A DNA stretch of 15,710 bases, taken from assembly GCA_027596195.1 (NCBI GenBank), contig JADGJG010000611.1:1-15710 (forward strand), in the 5' to 3' direction. The position numbers and the translations under genes are program-made. How positions within the stretch are numbered: position 1 is the first letter of the stretch; each line of letters opens with the position of its first letter. The notes beneath the pieces are model-generated. The model was not told the origin of the DNA. It saw only the letters and a program-made list of their open reading frames with translations, and did no database searches. Below are positions 1 through 10,426 of this stretch, piece by piece. The stretch comes from Podochytrium sp. JEL0797 (lineage: Eukaryota > Chytridiomycota > Chytridiomycetes > Chytridiales > Chytriomycetaceae).

Positions 1-1834
1 GCACCCGCGACGGCAGCAGAAATCCACGTCGCAAACGCACCCGTACACATGGCACTCAACGCCAACTCAGCAAAGTCCTTCTTACGCGAAGGAGCCATAA
101 CACCCAACATGGACACTTGAATACCAATCGACCCAATGTTGGCGAACCCGCAGAGCGCAAACGTCAACAGACGCACAGTTCGGACACTCAAAGCCCCGTT
201 CATGGGGAACGAGCCGTCCGGCAGCACCTCGGGATAGAACGCAATGTCTTTCATGTTGGCGTATGCGACAAACTCGTTCACGACCATCTTGGTGGCCATG
301 AATTCGGCACTCTGGCGCGCTTCGGAGGATTGGATTCCGATGCAGAAGGCGAGGGGCCAGAAGACGTAGGAAAGAAGGAGTTGGATGGTAACTGGCTGAG
401 ACGCGTCGAGCCAGTTGTCAATGCCGAGGGCGCTGAAGGACCACGTGGTGAGGTCGTTGACGCACTGGAACAGGGAGATGATGGCAAGCAAGGTACCTGC
501 AATCAAGAGAGCGAGTTGGACACCGATAGCGGCACCCTTGGAGGCTGCGTCGATAAAGTTGACATCCTTTTCGTCGCTCTCGGGGACCTTGACGTTTCCT
601 TTGGAGAGAGAATCCTCTGTCTCGGGGACAACAATCTTGGATGCGAAAAGAGAGCATGGGACGGACATGAGACACGATGCGAGGAGGGTGGAGATGGCTT
701 CAGGGGAGTTTCCGGTGTACTGCATGTAGGCCATCAAGACGGCGCCAGAAATGGTGGAGAATCCAGAACACATGGTGGAGTGAATTTCGGAACGCGTCAT
801 GAATTCGACAAAGGGCTTGACCAAGAGGGCAGATTCACCCATGCCGACGAAGGGAGAGGCGGCCGCGACGACTGATTCGGCACCCGATGTGTCCATGAGA
901 CGCACCATGAGCCAGGCAAACTTGCCGACAAGGTACTGCATACCCTTCAAGTAGTACACAATGGAAATGAAGGCACAGAAGAAGATGATGGCGGGGAGGG
1001 TCGAGACAGCGAAAGTGTTGGCAAACGGGTTGTTCGCGACAGGCCCCAAAACAAACTCGAGACCGGCAGTAGACTCGTGCAGGAATGTGCGCACAAACGA
1101 TGACAAGAAATAGAAGATCTAAAGAAAAGGATTCGTGTGAGTATTGGGACTGGGGCTGGGACCAGGGTCATGGATTGGTATGAGTTACTTACGTCAACTC
1201 CCAGCTGAGTTCTGAGCACAAACAACGCGACGGCAAACTGGCAGAACAATCCAACCACGACAGTTCTCCAGTTGATGGCCTTGCGGTTGCTGGAACAGGC
1301 AAAAAGGACGAGAATGTAGAACGCGACTCCTCCAATACTCTGGAGTCTTTGGAGGACTGTTCCGGTTTCCGATACAGGCGACAAGCACGCGACAGCCACG
1401 ATGATAGCAAAGTAGAGAACAGCGGCGCCGGGCAGCATAAACTTTTGTGGAATGGTTCTGGGAATCCAGCCAAAGCAGACATCGGCAGCCTTTCCAACAG
1501 GTACTGTTGAATTGAATCAGTTTTTGCCAAAAAAATATTGAAATTCGCAATCAAGCGTACCATAAACCAGACGACTGATGCAGATGTGTTGGGCCAGCAA
1601 GCGGAGAGAAATGAAGACGTAAATGCAGATGGCGAACACGTATCCTGAGATTCCGACACCGTTGATGATAACCCCGATGATAAAAGCAGTGAGAACGGCC
1701 CAGATGGCCAGGTGGTACAAGACCGTCCGCTTGTCCCTCTTGCCAAAGAGTTTCTTCTCGGCGGCAGGCTCTGCGTCGAATTCGTGCTCCTGATCGATCT
1801 TGGATGTAATATCAAGAGTGGCAGTTTGTTCCAT
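1..1834 (-). CDS. Concentrative nucleoside transporter (CNT/SLC28 family), C-terminus off the left edge
   Basis: Integral plasma-membrane symporter expected to import nucleosides with H+ or Na+. Exons on the minus strand are 1834-1561, 1503-1193 and 1118-1 (continuing); introns 1504-1560 (57 bp, phase 1) and 1119-1192 (74 bp, phase 0) have GT...AG ends and keep the frame open for about 567 residues. Residues 1-45 are a charged cytosolic tail; hydrophobic segments follow. The family N-domain is visible before the second intron (NRKAINWRTVVVGLFCQF). The core signature lies near residues 286-294 (VGMGESALL, then KPFVEFM and SEIHSTM), and the C-domain has ALCGFANIGSIGIQ. The homologous end normally falls soon after the last visible residues, so little is missing. 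The start is the first in-frame ATG of the charged tail. Family assignment is firm; the substrate range is not visible. Confidence 0.93.
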
Positions 1835-1893
1835 GTTGGTAAATTTGCTGAATGATAATGAAAGTGAAGGGGGAAGGGCATATTTAAGGGATG

Positions 1894-1900
1894 TTTTATA
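1894..1900 (-). promoter_or_regulatory. TATA-box candidate for the nucleoside transporter
   Basis: On the minus strand this reads TATAAAA, 60 bp upstream of the transporter ATG. It is followed by a pyrimidine-rich leader. Position and sequence fit a core promoter, but the transcription start is not known. Confidence 0.4.
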
Positions 1901-2391
1901 TGAGTTGATGATGGGATATAAAATCCAAGGGTTCAAACGTACAAATTGGGCATGGATGTGACAAGATCTGACCCCACGAAATGTAATCAATTTCAGCCAC
2001 CTGCGGGCGACTCCTGCCCATGTTTTATGATCCGAATCTTTGACTTCCGCCAATATCCATAGTTTCCCAAACGAACTTAGAACTACACGCAGCTGATAGT
2101 CCTGCATCACCAAATGGATCGCCACGACAAGAATATTATTAGGGTGGCGCGAAACGAGCGGCATAAAAATTCCCCCGCGAACCTTAACTCGGATGCCACC
2201 CTACTCCGCAACCCTCGTTTATCGACCAAGTCAGGTTCCAAACATAAATCAACAAGCCACAAAAAGGGTGCATTTTTTCTCAAGCCGGAAGCATTCACAA
2301 GTGGCGCGTGAGGCTTGAATGACGCATTTTTGGTCTTTATAACATAATGTGTAATATGCAGGAGCCAGGTGCCCCGACACGGGTGTGACAC
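1901..2391. other. Intergenic region without a recognisable gene
   Basis: About 490 bp between the nucleoside transporter promoter and the first LRR relic. Open frames here are short, have no recognisable protein motif and overlap each other. No RNA gene or repeat was recognised. It probably holds the transporter's upstream control region and eroded flank of relic A. Confidence 0.4.
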
Positions 2392-2955
2392 AGTGGCCTT
2401 TCAACGCCCGCGTTTGCGCGCATAAATTTCCTCTCGCCAGCCAGTCATCAAACAAACCCTCCATAAATCAAAATACTAGTTAGTCAAGCTCGAAAACTGA
2501 AGTGGTACGACCGCCCTCTCACCATTTCCATTCCCATTGCTTTGATGGGCTGCAAAAATCTTGTCGAGTTGGAACTTAGAGGCAGTTTTCTCATTGACCC
2601 CATTCCTGTCGAAATCACCGCGCTTGAATTCAGAAACCTTCGGCGTCAACAGACTCGCGGGCAAGATTCCCACCGATCTTGGAGGATTGCAGCAACTGAA
2701 AAGCCTAATTCTAAACCAGAACCCGCTTTCTGGACCGTTTCCTCTGGAAAGCTATTCCGCTGGACGCTTTTTAACATTTAAAATGGAAAAAGTTGGGGCG
2801 CGGATCGACCCACTTCCAATCCCAAGATCAAAGTCACACGCATGCAGCGAAAGTGGTCACCATAGCGAGTTTGAATGCTCTTCAAAATATGTATTTGCTG
2901 GATAATGCGGGATTGGTTGGTGTTCTCGTTCGAATTTGCGGAACGGGTTGATTCC
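2392..2955 (+). pseudogene. F-box/LRR relic A
   Basis: Decayed member of the F-box/LRR family found six times in this window. At 2392-2433 the frame reads LSTPAFARIN, matching the conserved LSTPAFAHMN that ends the F-box region of copy C. A deletion follows. LRR sequence then resumes near 2484 with a 1-bp shift, and 2542-2635 reads GCKNLVELELRGSF and IPVEI. The frame changes again to give NRLAGKIPTDLGGLQQLKSL (about 2647-2706). After a further degraded stretch, 2870-2955 still recalls the family C-terminal cap (NAGLV, then FSFEFAERVDS in another frame). There are at least three frame breaks, no start and a missing F-box core. Homology is clear; the outer limits are approximate. Confidence 0.75.
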
Positions 2956-3108
2956 CAGAAGACTGTTGGTTCAAGAAAGTAGAGCGTGCTGAAGGGGGCG
3001 TGTTGAATTAAAGAAGCAAGATTCGTGCAAGAGCATGTTTGATGAGCTAGGCGGTAAAACGTTACGCGATTCTCTGAAGATCGAGCGGCAGCTTCTCTCA
3101 GAATCAAA

Positions 3109-4096
3109 ATGGCTTCGATTCCGCCGTCTCCGGATCCTACGGCTCTGCCAGTCGCATCCAGCGAAACGGGTCACCGGACATCCGACTCACTCCCCGATGG
3201 TCTCGAGGTGCAGATGGAGTCCAACCACGGCCCTCTCTCTCCCCGCTCCCTCAGCCGCTGCGGCCAAACCGAGAAACTCAGTACCCTGCTTCGAAGACCT
3301 TCCCGTCGAGTTAGCTCCCCGGATCCTCAGTTGGGTGCCCCCAAAGCATGAGTGGAAGCTTCGCGGACTCTCGAAAGTCTTCAAGGCGTGTCTTCCAACT
3401 CCTGCGTTTGCGCGCATGAACTTTGGCCCGATTCGTTCGTTGTCGCCCACCCATCGCGATCACCAGAAAACCAACAGAAGACGTCCTCTACCTGAAAGGC
3501 TCCTCAGCAATACCAAACCGCATATATGGGTTAAGCTCCAGAAGCTGACGTGGAACCAGCAACTTCTCCACTTTGCCGTCCCCTTTGGTCTCATGAGCTG
3601 GAAGAATCTCGTCCAGTTGCATCTCCAAAGCAGTTCCCTCAGTGTCTCAATTCCTTCCGAAATTGGAGAGCTCGCATTACTTCAAGTCTTGAACCTTGCG
3701 CGTAACAGACTCAAAGGCATGATTCCCGCAAGTCTGGGACGATTGTAGTAGCTGAAAACTCTGATCTTGTTCGTTAACAAACTGTTTGGTCGATTCCTCC
3801 TTACCTGGGGCTGTGCCGCAAGTTGGAGTTCCTCGACTTGTCCCAGAATGTGTATCTCAATGGGATCTTACCTCCCGAGCTTGGGAACCTTCTCCGCCCT
3901 TCGATGGCTTTATTTCAATTCCGCCAGAGTTTGGTCTGCTGGCAAGTTTGAGGTGGTTGCGGTTGGATAACAATTTGTTGTTGGTGGAAGTTCCCGTTGA
4001 ATTGGCGAATGTGGCTCGTCTTCGGCATGTATCCTTGCACATGCGGGATTGGTGTGCTTGTTTGAATGTAGGGAAGGGGTGTTTTTCACTATTTGA
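3109..4096 (+). pseudogene. F-box/LRR pseudogene B
   Basis: Nearly full-length but broken copy. It begins MASIPPSPDPTALP and keeps VQMESNHGPLS, closely matching the start of copy C. The frame then shifts, and the F-box continues as FEDLPVELAPRILSWV and LRGLSKVFKACL up to FARMN. A 1-bp insertion near 3421 (relative to copies C and E) breaks it again. LRRs follow (IPSEIGELALLQVLNLARN), then two consecutive TAG codons at 3746-3751 where copies A, D and E read LQQL. Further shifts and a short deletion occur before the C-terminal cap GLVCLFE and a final VFFTI ending at the TGA 4094-4096. It lies 107 bp upstream of the ABC transporter on the same strand. With several independent lesions it cannot encode the family protein. 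Confidence 0.85.
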
Positions 4097-4124
4097 TAGT
4101 GATAAAGAGAATGCAGTGAGTTTG

Positions 4125-4130
4125 AATAAA
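4125..4130 (+). terminator. Possible polyadenylation signal AATAAA after pseudogene B
   Basis: Canonical AATAAA 29 bp after the stop of pseudogene B, followed by an A/T-rich and then T-rich stretch. It may be the relic 3' end signal of B. The same AT-rich stretch could instead serve in the promoter of the ABC transporter, whose ATG is 74 bp further on. Confidence 0.35.
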
Positions 4131-4203
4131 ATTAAACAATTTTTTTTCGATCTTCTTTTTGTTCCTTCCTTGTCGGGTGTCAAATTTCGAACTCTAATTT
4201 GAA

Positions 4204-7200
4204 ATGGAGTCAGACGACGAGGCAGCGCCTGGCTTTGCGGTGACGGACCCGACTCCCCCCTCTGAGACGCCGCCCCGGCGCAAAAGAAAGAAAGCCAAGA
4301 AAGAGGCCAAGTTCCACCTTGCTCCGTCGCGCGGCAACGTTTTCGACCAGCTTCTTTTTCTTTGGGGACTCAGACTGCTCTTCAAAGTGCGCCGCGCCGC
4401 GGACGTTCTTGCGCTGCATCTTCATCTCAAAAGCGGAGAAAGCGCCAAAGTGTGCGCTGAAGAGTTGGGCGCGGCGTGGCGCAAAGAAGCGGAAAAGAAA
4501 GTGCCAATGCTCTGGAAGGCCCTGCAGCGCGCATTTGGACGCAGCTACGCAATGCTCGGAATCTGGAAACTCGCCTGGGCCGCTTTCAAGTGGCTGGGCT
4601 GCTACTTTGTCCTCAAGTGGATTCTCGAATTCACTGAACAGCGAAACAGGGGCGAAAGTGTCGAGCAGTGGCATGGGCATGTACTGGCACTGGGCCTGTT
4701 TCTAAGCTGTCTCTTTGCATCAGTGTGCTACCACCAGTTGTCGATGCAGTCCACAAAGATTGGAATACGGGTACCTACACCTCGCAATTCACGATTACCG
4801 CAATTAACAACCAAACCCATGGTATCAGTGTCGTGCTGCCCTCATGGTCCTCGTCTATCGAAAATCCCTCAAACTCAGCTACGTCAAGGGCGGCGTGGGC
4901 GATATTGTCAACTTGATCGCAAACGGTGAGCCGAACCCGCTGCCAAAATCACTGCCCCGATTTCGAAATCCCCCACTCAAACGACCCAATTGCCAATATC
5001 AGAGTGCAACCGAGTCGCAGAAGCTACCGTCAACTGGCACTTTCTCTGGAGCTCCATCGCCGAATCCATCATCATCATTGGCCTGTTATTCCACGACATT
5101 GGCGTCAGCGGTTTCCCGGCCCTCTTCATGATTGCCTGCGTCCTCCTCCCCTTGCAATACTTTATCGCCTACAAAACCTCCCGAATCTCCCTCCTGAGCA
5201 CCGCCCATATCACGAAACGCGTGCACCTCGTGAGCGAAGTCTTGACGGCCATCAAATTGCTCAAATTCTATGCCTGGGAGAGTTATTATGTCGACAAGAT
5301 TATGACGGAACGTATTATTGAGATGGATGAGCTTCGGATCAGCTTGTTGATGCGTATTTTGAGTTATATCGTTGTGTTTATGGCGCCGGCTTTGATTACG
5401 TTGCTTTCTGTGGCCGTGTTTCTGAAGGTGGATCAGAATGGGTTCCACGCGAGTACCGTTTTTGCGCTCGTCTCTCTATTGAATACGCTGCGGTATCCCT
5501 TGATTTCCCTTCCAAAGAGTGTACGAGCCGTGAATGGTGCGAATTTGTCCTTCCATTTCTCCGCGTCCAATTCTTGATTTGCTCGAAACAACAACTGACG
5601 GAAACTTGCTTCCTTCGAATATTTTCCAGCGGCCACCTCGTCGTTGCACCGACTCGAAGAATTCTTGAACCAACCTGAGATTGATCCACCCGTCTCGTCT
5701 CCAGCACCCGAAGGAACCAACGTCTTGATCGACATTGTGAGTTGGGAGACCTGCATTGAACCCTCTCTCGTAGTACCCTGATCCAAACTATACGCAGGAA
5801 AACGCCGACTTTCTCTGGGACGGCGACCTCGACCACCCCCACATCTCCGACCTCACCCTCCAAATCCGACGCGGCGAAATCCTCGCCGTCGTCGGAGACC
5901 TGTCCTCCGGCAAATCCCTCCTTGCCGCCATCATGGGTCAAATCAACAAAACCTCCGGCACAATGCACACTTACGGAACCTGTGGATACGTCCCGCAGGA
6001 GCCGTGGCTCATTGACGCCAACATCCGCGACAACATCCTCTTTGGCCTCGATTTCGACGACCAAAAGTACACGGACGCGATCCGCGCCGTCGGCCTCACC
6101 CGCGACTTGATGCTCATGTCCAACGGCGACGAATCGCGCATCTCCGATCTGAATCTCAGCGCGTCTCAAAAACAGAGACTGAGTCTCGCGCGGTGTATTT
6201 ACCACGATTCGGATGTGATTCTGTTGGAGGATTGTTTGAGTGATTTTGATGTGGGGACGGCACGGAGGTTGTTTAAGGAGTGTTTTCGGAACAATTTGTT
6301 GAAGACGAAGGCGATTGTGTTGGTGACGCAGCAGAAGCAGGTGAGGTTTTTTTTCGCGAGTGGGAGAAGAACTTTTTGCTGACATGGTTGTTTCGGCTTA
6401 CAGTTTGTCAAAGAATGTGATCGGATTCTCGTACTCAAGAACGGACGCGTGATTGAGCAAGGAACGTTTGCGGATCTCAAGGCCAAGAAAGTTAATTTTT
6501 CGGCTTGGGTCAATGATTATGTGCCGATTGACGATGATCCTCTTGGGTTGCTGGAGCAAGGTAAAAAAAACATCCTTTGAAATTCTCGTTCTCTTGTGGG
6601 TGCCGAATCCGTTTAACTCTCACACACACACACCAAAACCAAGTCAATGAAATCCGGCTCGGCATGCCCCCTCAAACCACCGTCCGTGGCCCATCCGCCC
6701 TCTCCCACTTTGCCAACAAACTTCACCACGATGTGGCTGAAGCCCGCGTGGGTCCACGCCGCCCCGTCCTCCACAAATCCTCACCCCTTGTCACATCCGA
6801 AGTGCTTTCCAACAACGACCTCGAACTCTCAACCCTCAACGGCGGGTCGAGCAACGAAGACGCGAATCAGTTGACGATTAAGGCGTTGATGGAGTTGAAT
6901 AACGCGAGTATCCAAAACACGCAGTTGAACGAACAAACGATTTCGAAACTGATTGAGCGGAATCAATTGAGCGTCCTCAGTGGAGGCATGTCTCGCCCCC
7001 CTGCAAACTTTTCAAACCAAGATCCCGTCACGCGAACGATTGAAGCGAATCAATTGACGGTGCATAGCGTGTTGCATTTCGAGAGGACCATGACAGACCG
7101 CGCGGTCGTGTTGAGAACGGAGGCGGGGCCGTGGCAGAGTTATGCGCATTATTTGAATGAAGGGAATGGAGTTTTGTTTGGGATGGGGCTGTTGGTGTTT

Positions 7201-9407
7201 TTTTTTGGGGTTCATGCTGTGTTTTTTGTTGCCGGTGAGTTTGTGGTTTTCTCCCTTCCGCTTTTCACTGCGGTTTGACTTTAATTTTTTCCTTTCAGAT
7301 TGGTGGCTTTCACGCATGGTCAATTCGAACGCTACCGACGGATATCCTGAATCGATTGGCGTCTACGGCGCCCTCGTGGCCGTTGCGATCGCAGGCCTGT
7401 TTCTCCGCGGATACCTCTTCTCCATCGCAACCGTCAAAAAATCGCGATCCCTCCACGACCGAGCCCTCAAAGCCATCGTGCGTGCACCCATGTCTTTCTT
7501 TGATTCAACACCCTTGGGACAAATCCTGGCCAATTTTGCGCGACACTTGTACCTGATTGACGATTCGTTGCCGGAGGCTCTGTTTCAGGTGTTATCGATT
7601 ACGCCGCTTGTGGTGGGGATTTTGGTGATGGTGAGTGCGATTGTGCCGTGGTTTATTGTGACGTTGCCTGTGACGGGGGGGTTGGCGGGGTATTTGATTT
7701 GGGTTTGTCATGATGCTGAGAAGCGGTTGGCCATGTTGGAAGGTAATGCGCGGTGGATGATTTGTTTTTTTTACGCGCTTTTTCGCTAAAAAGAAGGGTT
7801 ATAGCGAGCAACAAATCCCCCATGTTCTCCCACCTCTCGACGACCCTTGAAGGCCTCTTCTCCATCCGCCTCTACAACGCGCAAGACTCGTTCGATACCT
7901 TCAACCGCGGCCTCATTGACGCGGACCATAAAGCCCTCTACTCCCTCAACGTGATCAAAACCGTGCAAGCAATGTACCTCGACTTTATCATTTCCCTCCT
8001 CATTTACTTTTCTGCACTCTTTGTCGTGTTGAATACGGGGATTGATGCGTCCCTCGCGGGACTGTGTTTGGCGAATGTGTTGCAGTTGCTGTTGTTTGTG
8101 CAGTGGCTTGCGCGGTTGGTGTCCACCGTACATCAGGCGGTTACGAGTGTTGGAACGGTGGTGCAGTTTTCGAATCAGATTCCGTGTGAGGCTGTGCGTC
8201 ATGTGCCTGTGAATCGCAAACGGCCGTATTGGCCTGAAGGTGGTGCGGTGGAGTTTAAAGGGGTTACGTTGCGGTATAATCGGTATGGGGTTGCGATATT
8301 GAAGGGGGTGAGTTTCAAGATTGGGGCGGGGGAGAAGATTGGGATTGTGGGGAGGAGTGGGAGTGGCAAGAGTACCATGTTGGGTGAGTTTTTATTTTGT
8401 TTTTGTGTGTGTGGAAAGGGGCTGATGTAGTGGCCACAAAGTCGCGCTTTTGAGAATCACAGAGTACACGGAAGGCGATATTCTGATTGACGGAGTCGAC
8501 ATCAAAACCCTCGGAGTCGCGGACCTGCGCAGTCGTGTTGCCGTCATCCCGCAGGATCCCGTCCTCCTCACCGGCACGATTCGATCGAACCTCGATCCGT
8601 TTGGGAAGCGGAGCGATAGCGAGATTTACGATGCACTCAAGGCGGTTCATTTGGGTCAAAAGATTGACGAGATGCCCTCAAAATTGGAGACGCTTGTGGT
8701 CGAGAATGGACGCGCGTTTTCGTTGGCGGAGCGGCAGCTGTTTTGTATTGCGAGAGCGATTTTGTTGAAGACCAAGATTGTTGTGTTTGATGGTGAGTGA
8801 GCCCCTCTCCCCCATTCCTTCCTCTTTTAGACTAACTCGCGAATCCATTTTGGCAAAAGAACCCACCAACGCTGCCGACAACGAAACCGACGCCCTCATC
8901 CAATCCACCATCTCTGAAAACTTTTCCGACAGCACCGTCATCATCCTCGCGTCCCGATTCCGCATGATTGCCGAAACGGACCGCATCATGGTCATGAAGG
9001 ACGGCAAAATCGTCGAATTCGACACTCCCCTCGCGTTGCTGGATAACCCGAAATCAAAGTTCCGACTCATGTTGAACCAGGCGACGGATTTGGATCAGGA
9101 TCGGTTGAGGGCTGTTGCGATGGAGAGGGTGGAGGGGAAGAAGAGGAAGATGGAGAGGGGCAAGGTGGCGGCGGAGAGGAAGATTTCGTTTGGGAGTATG
9201 GAGAGGATTCGTGGAGGTGGTGCGGGTGGGGGGAGTTCGAGTTTGGCGAATGATGGGGTGACGTTGGTGGAGGAGGAGGGGCGGGATTCGTCGGCAAGGA
9301 CGTCACCGTCGTCTTTGAGGGGGTCGGTGGGGGAGGCGGCGTCTGGGGGAAAGAAGAAGGCGGAGATGCCAAAGTCGTTGATGGATTTGTTCGGTCCGAA
9401 GCCTTGA
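4204..9407 (+). CDS. ABCC/MRP-type ABC transporter, full-length, with degenerate ATPase motifs
   Basis: Full transporter of the ABCC layout (TMD1-NBD1-TMD2-NBD2), 1505 residues, no TMD0. Exons: 4204-4770, 4829-4925, 5003-5536, 5630-5736, 5798-6340, 6404-6560, 6644-7234, 7299-7742, 7805-8383, 8442-8792, 8860-9407. All ten introns (58-93 bp) are GT...AG and preserve frame. Family hallmarks: basic N-tail, RCRAALMVLVYRKSLKLS (around residue 190), IKLLKFYAWE in TMD1, DWWLS at 866-870 and VHQAVTSVG in TMD2. NBD1: Walker A GDLSSGKS 468-475, Q-loop Q502, signature LSASQ 555-559, Walker B VILLED 575-580. NBD2: Walker A GRSGSGKS 1196-1203, Q-loop Q1244, signature FSLAE 1299-1303, Walker B VVFDE ending E1324. 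The H-loop His is Gln613 in NBD1 and Ser1355 in NBD2. An NQL-rich linker (669-840) and a charged tail follow the respective NBDs. MRPs export conjugates or drugs; this substrate is unknown. Confidence 0.93.
6621..6633. repeat. Short (CA)n microsatellite in an intron
   Basis: Six CA units plus a C, inside the sixth intron of the ABC transporter (6561-6643), just before the acceptor AAG. It is a simple repeat that may vary in length between strains. Confidence 0.7.
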
Positions 9408-9569
9408 TTTTGATGTTTTTTGGTGGGGATGCGGAATTGCTGTGTTTGCATTCATTTTTGATTATAGAAAAGTAAAACCATTTTTGTTGTTTTGTTGAGG
9501 AAACGCGTGTGTGTTGGTTTGAGTTGAGAGTCTTGACGAATGGAATGCGGACGAGAATCAAACCCTAAA

Positions 9570-9575
9570 TTTATT
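9570..9575 (-). terminator. Polyadenylation signal for the 9701-10426 gene
   Basis: On the minus strand this reads AATAAA, 125 bp past the TGA of the minus-strand gene ending at 9701. The gap from the ABC stop (9407) to that TGA is 293 bp and holds no gene. It contains this signal and a purine-rich stretch. No canonical AATAAA was seen for the transporter itself. Confidence 0.45.
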
Positions 9576-9700
9576 AGAAAGAAGGAAAAGGCAGCACATA
9601 CTAAAAAAGAAAATGAACGAAGAAAAGAGAGGAAACAATGGAACGAAAGATTTGCAGTTTTTGATAATCTGGGAGTAGGGGGTGAGGGAACAACCGCGCT

Positions 9701-10426
9701 TCACTGCTGCAAAACCCTGGCCTTGTAAGATGAATGATGGTGGATAAGAACAGCATCCCCCTTCTCCAACAAGCTCTTGAGCAACTGCTGATAAAACAGG
9801 CTCACAACAGGCGCCGCATTACGCCTCTGAATACAATGATAAAAGCGACGAAACAGCTGCTCATAAAACTTGGGCACGTCCGTACACTCCTTCCCCGGCA
9901 CCCAAGGCGGCTCCGTGATAATCGCGCACCCGTTCTTGTTGAACTCGGCGCAAAAAGTCACGAGGTAGCTCTTATTGACGAGAAACTCGCACGTGTCGGC
10001 GCCCGTGAAGAGGGCGGATTTGATGTGTGTCATGACCATTTTCGTGTTTTTGAGACTGTTAAGGAGGTCGCTGGGTTGCACACGGGCGATTCCTTTCACG
10101 GTGACGAGGTTGACGGAGTTGGGGTCCGACGCGTCGGTGGTGGAGGAGGAGGGGGAGGGTTTGGAGGTGGTGGGTTGGTTGGTGCGGCGGCAGATTTCGA
10201 GCCACGCGTTTGTTTCTGAGGTGGTGGGGGAGGGGGTTTTGGAGGTGGTGGAGGTGGTGGCGGGGGATTCGGCGGCCGGTGCGGAACCTGCGGGGCTGGA
10301 AAGGAGGCCGTCGAGGAGAACGTGGAGTTGGCGTTCGCGTTCGTGGGAGAGCGCGAGTTCGCCCTTGAGGCGCATGGCGACGGCAATCAGTTCCGAGCGG
10401 TGGAGGTCGCTGAGAAACGCGCTCAT
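9701..10426 (-). CDS. Protein of unknown function, single exon, 241 aa
   Basis: I do not recognise this protein. The frame is intact from the ATG at 10426 to TGA 9703-9701. Residues 1-45 look helical and charged (MSAFLSDLHRSELIAVAMRL, then ELALSHERERQL) and could form a short coiled coil. Residues about 46-100 are a Ser/Thr/Pro-rich linker. Residues about 101-241 look like a folded domain with CEFLVNKSYLVTFCAEF, an EPPWVPGKEC stretch, and FYEQLFRRFYHCIQRRN. No signal peptide or membrane segment was seen. The pattern 'short helix-rich block, then EFLV..SY' faintly recalls N-terminal parts of fungal retroelement proteins, but this is an impression and no reverse transcriptase is nearby. The frame remains open upstream of the chosen ATG, but that stretch is antisense to copy C, so the ATG at 10426 is preferred. 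Confidence 0.7.
   Translation of the reverse strand: MSAFLSDLHRSELIAVAMRLKGELALSHERERQLHVLLDGLLSSPAGSAPAAESPATTSTTSKTPSPTTSETNAWLEICRRTNQPTTSKPSPSSSTTDASDPNSVNLVTVKGIARVQPSDLLNSLKNTKMVMTHIKSALFTGADTCEFLVNKSYLVTFCAEFNKNGCAIITEPPWVPGKECTDVPKFYEQLFRRFYHCIQRRNAAPVVSLFYQQLLKSLLEKGDAVLIHHHSSYKARVLQQ

Noticed and set aside
117..875. Open plus-strand frame of 252 codons
   Set aside because: It is antisense to the third exon of the nucleoside transporter, whose minus-strand translation matches the CNT family throughout. The plus-strand product has no family-like motifs.
3740..3755. Nuclear code reassignment of TAG, suggested by in-frame TAG TAG in copy B
   Set aside because: Copy B also carries several frameshifts, and the related copies use CAG at these codons. 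Simple decay explains it.
5396..6385. Minus-strand frame of 329 codons inside the ABC transporter region
   Set aside because: It runs across several exons and introns of the plus-strand transporter, whose NBD1 motifs and splice phases are convincing. The minus frame has no recognisable domain.
6621..6633. CA repeat as a possible regulatory or mobile signature
   Set aside because: It is only six units, within a normal intron, with no flanking repeats or target-site duplication.
9067..9561. Minus-strand frame of 164 codons rich in Pro and Ser
   Set aside because: It is the complement of the G-rich coding sequence for the charged C-terminal tail of the ABC transporter. Its composition explains the open frame.
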